Shown here: one piece after another, positions 58,537 through 64,000 of the stretch | Position numbering within the stretch: position 1 is the stretch's first letter | How the letters are laid out: each line of letters starts with the position of its first letter | Source of the DNA: CAZWDL01 sp964632995 | GTDB lineage: Bacteria > Bacteroidota > Bacteroidia > Chitinophagales > Saprospiraceae | Direction of reading: 5' to 3' | Assembly (NCBI GenBank): GCA_964632995.1 | Contig: CAZWDL010000013.1 | Span: 1 to 64,000, forward strand | Length of the DNA stretch: 64,000 bases | Program-made: the position numbers and the translations under genes | The notes under the pieces: generated by a model | Told to the model about the DNA's origin: nothing | Seen by the model: only the letters and a program-made list of their open reading frames with translations | The model's database searches: none

Positions 58537-58785
58537 CTAGTCGACCAGGTGATCTTCCAGCCGCTTGCCGCGCTGGATTTCGCGGAGTTTTTCCTGGCAG
58601 GTTTCACACTGTCCCAGGTGGCTGATCACGTGCTGGTAGTCTTCGCTGCCGCGGCGCAAGCGTCCGTAGAGAAAATCCTTGAGGGTGCGTTCTTCCACGC
58701 ATTGGTAAGACTTATAGATATTGCGGCCTATATGAAAGAGCAAATAGGCCATGCCGATCAAAAGGCCGAGAATGAGATAGGTCAT
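58537..58785 (-). CDS. Small membrane protein with a ZAS-like Cys/His motif
   Basis: An 82-residue protein: one N-terminal membrane segment (MTYLILGLLIGMAYLLFHIG) and a soluble tail with HVISHLGQCETCQEKL, i.e. H-x3-C-x2-C, the zinc-binding pattern of anti-sigma (ZAS) domains. The order (membrane segment first) is reversed from classical anti-sigma factors. ATG 58785 puts the segment at the N terminus; the longer frame to 58848 overlaps the upstream class V gene. It is 31 nt from that gene and likely co-transcribed. Function unknown. Confidence 0.65.
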   Translation of the reverse strand: MTYLILGLLIGMAYLLFHIGRNIYKSYQCVEERTLKDFLYGRLRRGSEDYQHVISHLGQCETCQEKLREIQRGKRLEDHLVD

Positions 58786-58816
58786 TTGAACAGGTTTAGA
58801 AAGTCCTTGGTTGCGA

Positions 58817-59980
58817 TCAATGTACTTTAGTTTTTCTCGCTGTCGCAAAACAACTCAGCAGTCGTTCGAAATCGCTGTCATCGTTGTAGACGTGGGGCGC
58901 CACGCGGATGGCGTCGCCCCTCACTGATACATAAACGCGATTGTTCTGCAATTGGTTGGCTAACACGTTGGAATCGAAGTTAGTTCCGGGGCGGAGGCCG
59001 AAGAGATGGCCGCTGCGCTGAGCTTCATCCTCTATCCGGCAGCCCATATCGCGAAGTTTGGCCAGCGGAGCGGCCGAGAGCGATTTGGTATATTCCTGAA
59101 TATTGGCAATGCCCCAATCGAGCAGCTGATCCAGGGCGCGGTCGAGCATGGGTACGAGGATGAAATTGCTCTGCTCGCCGACGGAGTAGCGGCCGGCCAG
59201 GGGCTGGTATTCGCCCTGGTATTGCACCAGGTTTTTGAAATCCTCACTTTCCAGGCGATTGATCCAGTTTTCTTCGATGGGCACGCCGTTGTCGAAGCGG
59301 GGGCCGTAGTAGGCCAGGCCGGTGGCATAGGGACCCAACAGCCACTTGTAGCCCGCGCAGATGAGGGCGTCGGGCTGGTATTCAGCCACATCGAAGGGCA
59401 GGGCGCCTACCGACTGCGTACCATCGATGACAAGCAGGGCCCCTACCTCGCGGCTGCGCGCCCTGATGGCTTTCAGGTCGAACACCGTCCCGTCGGTCCA
59501 GTGCGTATGCCCGAGGGCGACCAGGGCGGTCTGCTCGCCAATAGCTTCCAGCAGCGCCGCGTTCCAGGCTGCCGTGCGGTTTTCGGCATCGGGCGCGGGC
59601 ACGCTTACGATGTTGGCGCCGGCGTCCGCTGCAATGCGCTGCCAAGGATAGTAGTTGCTGGGAAACTGGTCGCCGGCGACGAGCACCTCCTGCCCTTTTT
59701 CCAGGGAAATATTATTGGCCACATTCGCCAGGCCGTAGGAAGCGGAAGGGGTAAGTGCGATCCGCTCCGGCTGCGGCACATTGACCAGACGGGCAAATTT
59801 TTCCTTAAGGCTTCGGACCGTGCTAAAGAAATCTTCGGGATGAAGGAGATAGGGCTGGTTTTTCATGCTGACCATCGCGTGGCCGGTGGCCTCCACGGTG
59901 CGTAGCTGCGGCGACATGTAGGCGCAGTTGAGGTAGGCCTCGTCATCCGGTAACTGAAACAGGTCTTTCTGGCAATTCAT
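58817..59980 (-). CDS. Class V aminotransferase-fold PLP enzyme
   Basis: A 387-residue class V PLP enzyme of the isopenicillin-N-epimerase/CsdA-like branch. Motifs: YLNCAYMSPQLR at the start, LTPSASYGLANVANNI, SNYYPWQRIAAD, LGHTHWTDGTVFDLKAI, VIDGTQSVGALPFDV, and PLP lysine in CAGYKWLLGPYATG. No obvious catalytic cysteine loop is visible at the C terminus, so a lyase, epimerase or aminotransferase is more likely than a desulfurase. It lies 76 nt after the sigma-linked beta-barrel gene and 31 nt before the small ZAS-like gene. Confidence 0.87.
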   Translation of the reverse strand: MNCQKDLFQLPDDEAYLNCAYMSPQLRTVEATGHAMVSMKNQPYLLHPEDFFSTVRSLKEKFARLVNVPQPERIALTPSASYGLANVANNISLEKGQEVLVAGDQFPSNYYPWQRIAADAGANIVSVPAPDAENRTAAWNAALLEAIGEQTALVALGHTHWTDGTVFDLKAIRARSREVGALLVIDGTQSVGALPFDVAEYQPDALICAGYKWLLGPYATGLAYYGPRFDNGVPIEENWINRLESEDFKNLVQYQGEYQPLAGRYSVGEQSNFILVPMLDRALDQLLDWGIANIQEYTKSLSAAPLAKLRDMGCRIEDEAQRSGHLFGLRPGTNFDSNVLANQLQNNRVYVSVRGDAIRVAPHVYNDDSDFERLLSCFATARKTKVH

Positions 59981-60056
59981 GCAGCAGTATAGCTTTTCCG
60001 GTAAAGGTAGGAAAATCGACAGGAAAAGCCTTAACCCGGATTAACTCCGCCCTGAA

Positions 60057-61403
60057 TCACTTCAGCAGATACCCCAAGCCGAAACCCAGATAGCTATTGT
60101 AGGATTCGTAATAACCGGAACGAACCAGATCGGTCAGTCCATGGTGGTATTCCAGCTGTAGTAGTATGCGCCGGGACGGCCGGAAAGAGAGCCCGCCGTT
60201 GAGGCCGAATTCCCAGTTGCGCAGTAGTTCCTCACTGATGGGCTGGTTGACCGCTGTACTCAATAAATCGTAAGTCTGCCTGTCCAGGCTGAAGGAAAAG
60301 CTGCCGGTAGGACGCTGGAAATTCACCTGATTCTTTTGTTTAGCGGAAAAAACATAGCCGGCAGTAGCCCCTGTAGATATACCCCAGCGCCGGCCGATAC
60401 GAAATTGGATATTGGCCGGAAGGGACAAGCGATGGGTTCTCGCAGCCAGACTTCCACCCGGCGGCAAAGCGGCCTGTACCGCCTCCATGTCGTCCTGCTC
60501 GCGCCCCGGCTGCTGCGGGAAAGCTACCGGGCTGGATTCATCCATTGTTCCATGGCCGGGCCGGTAAAAATCACGTTGCTGAAAAGCGTAGCCCAGTCCT
60601 GTTTGAAGAGACCAGCGGGAAGCTCCGAAGCGATATCCGGCGCTTAGGCCGGCCTCGACACCACTGCCGAATCCTTCGCGGAAAGACAGTACGGCGGCCC
60701 GTACGCCAAGCTGATCGGGGACCAAAAAGAAAGAGGATCGCCGGCGGGTTACCATGTCGGCGGGCAGGACCAGAAGAAGATTGAAAGTAGAATTTAGTTT
60801 TGTCGCCCCGGACGGAAGCTGATCAGTAGTCATCAGAGCCTCTCTTTCCTGGCGAGTTGATGGAGAATTGATTTCCGGCACTTCCATCGAAACCGGTTGA
60901 TTTTGTTCTTCCAACTGTGCTAATCCACCTCCGGCATTGGGCTCCTCAGTATCCTCGATTACATTTTCAATGGTATTGGAACCGGGAGGCGTAACTGAAG
61001 AAATTCGCGCTGCCGGATCACCTTCATTCGAAGCTGCTTCAACATCACCGGCCTGTGCGGTATTGGCCTTAGTAGTGCCTTCGGCCGCCCTCGTCTCCTG
61101 AGTGGAAATTTGATCGATCGATCTCTCGTCGTCATTTGATTGCTTCAGGTCCTCTTTAGCCGAAGCAGCGCCGGTAAGTGCCGGCTTATCGAGGGTGGCC
61201 GTGGGCTGCGGTACACGCCGCCTTCCTTCTCCATCCAGGAAGTAAACGGCACCGAGGCCCAGGCTCAGCAGCAACAGCAGAGCCAGCCAGCCGGCGCGCC
61301 GGCGACGCCACCAGGGCAACACGGGCATATCCCGGTCCATGAGCTTGCGCATCTCCTGCCAACCATGGTCTACAAACTGCTCGTCCCACTGATTATCCTG
61401 CAT
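60057..61403 (-). CDS. Inner-membrane-anchored protein with C-terminal outer-membrane beta-barrel domain
   Basis: A 448-residue protein with a cytoplasmic head (about 1-37, WDEQFVDHGWQEMRKLMDRD), one transmembrane segment (WLALLLLLSLGLGAVYFLDG, about 38-58), a long disordered Glu/Thr/Pro-rich linker (about 60-205) and a C-terminal beta-rich domain with alternating aromatic strands ending in YNSYLGFGLGYLLK, typical of Bacteroidota beta-barrel (PorT-like) families. It begins 11 nt inside the end of the ECF sigma gene, so the two are coupled; the head may act on the sigma factor. The membrane topology is odd: inner-membrane anchor plus outer-membrane-type barrel. Confidence 0.75.
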   Translation of the reverse strand: MQDNQWDEQFVDHGWQEMRKLMDRDMPVLPWWRRRRAGWLALLLLLSLGLGAVYFLDGEGRRRVPQPTATLDKPALTGAASAKEDLKQSNDDERSIDQISTQETRAAEGTTKANTAQAGDVEAASNEGDPAARISSVTPPGSNTIENVIEDTEEPNAGGGLAQLEEQNQPVSMEVPEINSPSTRQEREALMTTDQLPSGATKLNSTFNLLLVLPADMVTRRRSSFFLVPDQLGVRAAVLSFREGFGSGVEAGLSAGYRFGASRWSLQTGLGYAFQQRDFYRPGHGTMDESSPVAFPQQPGREQDDMEAVQAALPPGGSLAARTHRLSLPANIQFRIGRRWGISTGATAGYVFSAKQKNQVNFQRPTGSFSFSLDRQTYDLLSTAVNQPISEELLRNWEFGLNGGLSFRPSRRILLQLEYHHGLTDLVRSGYYESYNSYLGFGLGYLLK

Positions 61404-61953
61404 AGTAGTTTGAATTGTAGTGCTTGCTGATCAATTGTTTGAGTTTTTTGCGCGCCGTGGACAAATGCCACTTCGAGGTGCCCGAACTGATGCCGAGCCG
61501 CTCGCCGATCTCCACGTGAGTATAGCCCTCAATCGCGTAGAGAATAAATACCTCCCGTGTCGCCTCGGGCAACAGCTCGACCAGTTTCATGATATCTTCC
61601 AGGTATAATTGTTGCATGGCCTGCGCCGAAATAGGCGCGTCGCGCTCTTCCAGGTCCAGAAAATGAACGGGTTTAGTATTCTTCCGGAAATAATCGGACA
61701 GGCTATGAAATACCAGCTTGCGTATCCATCCCTCCAGCGATCCGGTAAAGGAAAAAGTGTGCAGCTTTTTAAAGACCCGCAGAAACCCTGCGTTGATGAT
61801 CTCCAGCGCCTGATCGCGATCCTGCGTGTAGCGCATAACCATCCGCAGCATCGCCGGAAAAAAACGGCGATAGAGCATCTCCTGGTAGTAGCGGTCGTTT
61901 TTCAGACAGCCCTGCACCAACTCTTCATCTGTAAACTGCGCTGGTTTTGGCAT
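61393..61953 (-). CDS. ECF-type RNA polymerase sigma factor
   Basis: A 186-residue sigma-70 factor of the ECF group. Region 2 (about 20-90) has YRRFFPAMLRMVMRYTQDRDQALEIINAGFLRVFKKLHTF and SLEGWIRKLVFHSLSDYFRK; region 4 (about 125-175) has LLPEATREVFILYAIEGYTHVEIGERLGIS and GTSKWHLSTARKKLKQL, the -35-binding helix-turn-helix. Its end overlaps the membrane-anchored protein by 11 nt, the arrangement of sigma/anti-sigma pairs. Target genes unknown. Confidence 0.93.
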   Translation of the reverse strand: MPKPAQFTDEELVQGCLKNDRYYQEMLYRRFFPAMLRMVMRYTQDRDQALEIINAGFLRVFKKLHTFSFTGSLEGWIRKLVFHSLSDYFRKNTKPVHFLDLEERDAPISAQAMQQLYLEDIMKLVELLPEATREVFILYAIEGYTHVEIGERLGISSGTSKWHLSTARKKLKQLISKHYNSNYYAG

Positions 61954-62069
61954 TAACTGTGATTAATTGATAGCCTGTTTCTTGATCTGCAAATTTTGTT
62001 AACCTGGACGTCCCGTTTCCAGTTGGAAAGATGCTGGGTGCTGGATGCTGGCGCCCATCCAGTATCGAG

Positions 62070-62843
62070 TCAAAACACAATTCCCAGTCTGATATTCAAC
62101 CGCTTATACCCTTTCTTCTCAATCTCCATTTCCCCCCATCCGCCGATAAAACGTTCGAAGCGGGCGCGTTGGTATTGGAAGCCGAGTTCGGTAACAAAGT
62201 TCACGCCGGCGGAGCCGCCCCAGCGTAGTCCGAGGGCGGGATTGACGAACAATCCCCCTTGTGCTCCGGCAACCAGATTATCATTTTCTTTAAAAGCGAC
62301 GCCGTAGCCCAGGCGCATGGCGTAGAAGGGCGCAAAGCGGCTGGCCGACAAATATCCTCTTGCTTCCGCAAAAATGGGATAGATGATTTCGCTTTCCCGC
62401 GGAGAATAGCCGTCTACCGCGATACCACCACCTACCCCGAGCTGCCGTTTGAACATATGGCCGGCGACAGCCAGCAGGTTCCAGCTGCCCGTTTCAGCGC
62501 TGCGGGAGGTGCGCCCCAGCGTGATGCCGGCCAGCGTGGAAAAGTAAAGCCCCTCTTCCCGGAATTCGTATTGTTTCCGGGGCTTCACCGGTGGAATGTT
62601 TTCCTCCCCTCCCTGCACGAGTCGCCTGATCTTCCGCTGTTCGAACTCAACGCGATCTCCGGTCGACAACTCAAAGACGATGCGTTCTCCCTGGATATAG
62701 TACAACAGGCGCCCCTTCAGCACGCTGCCGTCCCGGAGGTAGAGCAAATCGGAATAGGTGCTCACTGCCGTGGTGTCCTGGGCCCAGCTGTACGCCGAGG
62801 TCCAAAGCAGACAGATTAAAAAAAGCAGGCGTAAGACATTCAT
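62070..62843 (-). CDS. Outer-membrane beta-barrel protein with N-terminal Sm-like/SH3-like domain
   Basis: A 257-residue exported protein: signal peptide (1-22, ending YSWAQ), a small beta domain (LLYLRDGSVLKGRLLYYIQG then ELSTGDRVEFEQRKIRRLVQ, about 30-80), and a beta-barrel-like domain (about 100-257) with alternating strands such as LLAVAGHMFKRQLGVGGGIAV and NPALGLRWGGSAGVNF, ending in an aromatic-hydrophobic strand (RLNIRLGIVF). ATG 62843 is preferred over 62870 because it gives a clean signal peptide. It lies 46 nt after the LVIVD gene, likely in one operon. Confidence 0.82.
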   Translation of the reverse strand: MNVLRLLFLICLLWTSAYSWAQDTTAVSTYSDLLYLRDGSVLKGRLLYYIQGERIVFELSTGDRVEFEQRKIRRLVQGGEENIPPVKPRKQYEFREEGLYFSTLAGITLGRTSRSAETGSWNLLAVAGHMFKRQLGVGGGIAVDGYSPRESEIIYPIFAEARGYLSASRFAPFYAMRLGYGVAFKENDNLVAGAQGGLFVNPALGLRWGGSAGVNFVTELGFQYQRARFERFIGGWGEMEIEKKGYKRLNIRLGIVF

Positions 62844-62889
62844 CTGGATTGCGTTAATTTCAAGAGTCAACAGGTCATTTGCTGGAGAG

Positions 62890-64000
62890 CTAATTGCTTA
62901 CTACCGGCAACACACTCAGTTCCTGAGGATTGGCCGGATCCGTTATATCGAACTGCATCAGGCCGTCGGCGCCGATGACCATGGCCAGTTTTTGACTACC
63001 GATGGTGATCACGTCGTAGGCCTGGAACGTACTCAGATGCGCCACCTGATTTTCCGCTACACGGCTCAGCTCTGAGACATCAAACACCTTGAGTCCCTGA
63101 TCGTCTTCGCAGAGATACAAGTGGCCCTCCGATACCGACAAACCGATGGGATGATGCATTGGGTAGGTATGCATCAGCAGCGGCCGGTCCAGGTTGGAGA
63201 TGTCGACGATATCCAGCTGATTATTGAAATCCTGACACTCGGTGCCGTCGCGCAGGGTGACGTAGGCGATGTCGCCGTCGACGTATACCGGATCGCAGGC
63301 GTTAGCGTGCTCGAATACGGAGCGCAGTTCCGGATTGGTGGGGTTTTGGTTATTAAAAATAAACATACCGGTGCGACTACCAATAAACAGGTGATCGCCG
63401 TAGGGGAAAATGGTTTCCACGCCCCAGCCGAAGTGGATCTGGTTCAGTCGTTCGGGCTGTTCCGGATTGCGAAGGCCAAAGACATGCAGGCTGGATTCAT
63501 CGACGGTGTACAGGTGATTGGCGGCCAGGGTAAAGCGCGCCAGGGAACCGCCGACTCCGAGGGCAGCGGCAGCGCGACTGTCACCACCGGCATTGTTGAA
63601 AGCATTCGTAGTTTCAGGGCGAGCCCAGAGGACGTCATCCTGAAAGAAGAAGTCCTGCCCGTCATTACAAGGTCGTTCCTGGGTGACTTCCGAACGCACA
63701 TAGTCGACGATGTATCCCCGGGTAGGATGGATGCCGTTCAGCGGAAACACCGCTTCGGTGCGTCCCAACTGCCGTGGCGCCAGCGGATCGGAAATATCGA
63801 CCGACACCAAATCCATATAGTTATCGGCGTAGAGGATATTGCCGCGCACCGCCATATCCACGTTGCCGGGAATACGGATGAAGGAAAGTATTTGCGGTGA
63901 GGCCGGATCGCTGTTGTCGATTACGTGTACGCCTTCCTTCTGTTCATTGACCAGCAGGTAGTTTTGATAAAAGTAGATTTTCCCCGGGTTCTCGAGTTCC
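62890..64000 (-). CDS. LVIVD-repeat protein, N terminus beyond window
   Basis: The visible 370 codons are open to the window edge, so the N terminus is missing. LVIVD repeats are clear: for example GVHVIDNSDPASPQIL, LVSVDISDPLAPRQLG, LHVFGLRNPEQPERLN, LDIVDISNLDRPLLMH, LKVFDVSELSRVAE and LMQFDITDPANPQELS. LVIVD proteins form beta-propellers and are usually secreted or surface-bound. The GTG at 63861 is internal. No T9SS tail is seen; the C terminus ends shortly after the last repeat. Upstream of the beta-barrel gene in a probable operon. Confidence 0.88.
   Translation of the reverse strand, partial: ELENPGKIYFYQNYLLVNEQKEGVHVIDNSDPASPQILSFIRIPGNVDMAVRGNILYADNYMDLVSVDISDPLAPRQLGRTEAVFPLNGIHPTRGYIVDYVRSEVTQERPCNDGQDFFFQDDVLWARPETTNAFNNAGGDSRAAAALGVGGSLARFTLAANHLYTVDESSLHVFGLRNPEQPERLNQIHFGWGVETIFPYGDHLFIGSRTGMFIFNNQNPTNPELRSVFEHANACDPVYVDGDIAYVTLRDGTECQDFNNQLDIVDISNLDRPLLMHTYPMHHPIGLSVSEGHLYLCEDDQGLKVFDVSELSRVAENQVAHLSTFQAYDVITIGSQKLAMVIGADGLMQFDITDPANPQELSVLPVVSN

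Noticed and set aside
1..64000. tRNA, rRNA, CRISPR, insertion sequences, prophage genes
   Set aside because: No T-arm-like GTTCGA contexts with matching stems, no repeat-spacer arrays and no transposase, integrase or phage structural frames were seen.

Overview
The window reads as a chromosomal segment of a Bacteroidota bacterium, most likely a marine Saprospiria (Lewinella-like) lineage. The basis is: two large secreted proteins with C-terminal type IX secretion (T9SS) sorting domains, a lipidated TamA homologue (TamL type), a Bacteroidota-type PurM of about 390 residues, LytS/LytTR signalling, and several upstream regions that fit the Bacteroidota promoter TTG-N(17-23)-TAnnTTTG. Most genes are moderately GC-rich (estimated by eye at mid-50s percent). 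Two places are clearly AT-rich: the gene-poor stretch 44.7-45.6 kb and the gene at 48.4-49.8 kb. I see no tRNA, rRNA, CRISPR array, insertion sequence or prophage. Both end genes are cut by the window edges (gamma-glutamyltransferase at the left, an LVIVD-repeat protein at the right).

Layout. 0-9 kb: gamma-glutamyltransferase fragment, a royal-jelly-type lipoprotein, a small conserved membrane protein, a phosphoesterase, a quinone-oxidoreductase-like dehydrogenase, a papain-like protein that lacks catalytic residues, a secreted BNR propeller protein, and the carboxyltransferase subunit of an acyl-CoA carboxylase. 9-19 kb: aspartate-type aminotransferase, MATE exporter, oligopeptidase B, two class V (cysteine-desulfurase-like) enzymes and GlmM. 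19-24 kb: a tight methyltransferase-PAP2-ZIP operon, gatC with a LolD-type ATPase, a deoxynucleoside kinase and the PLP homeostasis protein YggS. 24-33 kb: a VCBS/FG-GAP T9SS protein, an NhaC antiporter with an extra periplasmic domain, a zinc-ribbon protein, DUF2256 translationally coupled to a cytochrome oxidase subunit III-like protein, and a TlpA-like lipoprotein. 32-44 kb: SpoU methyltransferase divergent from TamL, endonuclease III, PurM, an M23 peptidase, YqgE, FabD, FolE, a LytS/LytTR two-component pair and a fructosamine kinase. 45-52 kb: an Ig-like/dockerin T9SS protein, a low-GC unknown gene, an endonuclease/phosphatase-family protein and DapB. 52-64 kb: MutS, a ferredoxin, an SDR, formate-THF ligase, a class V aminotransferase, an ECF sigma factor overlapping a membrane-anchored beta-barrel protein, an outer-membrane protein and the LVIVD protein.

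Most genes are housekeeping or cell-envelope genes. The unusual signals are mainly between genes. (1) At 44.7-45.6 kb, three copies of a minus-strand 3' module (a conserved AT-rich block followed by a GTCGC...GCGAC hairpin) occur; two of them have their own Bacteroidota-type promoter about 110-130 nt upstream, and one ends a 37-codon reading frame. This looks like a small-RNA or small-protein family and is my main candidate for something undescribed. (2) A 169-bp palindromic element with perfect 16-bp terminal inverted repeats shares its terminal motif with a smaller inverted repeat 13 kb away. (3) A second family of about 100-bp inverted-repeat elements sits at the 3' ends of the M23 and mutS genes. 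(4) A decayed T9SS sorting domain lies on the minus strand in the gap after the royal-jelly-type gene. All coordinates and motifs were read by eye; no search was run.
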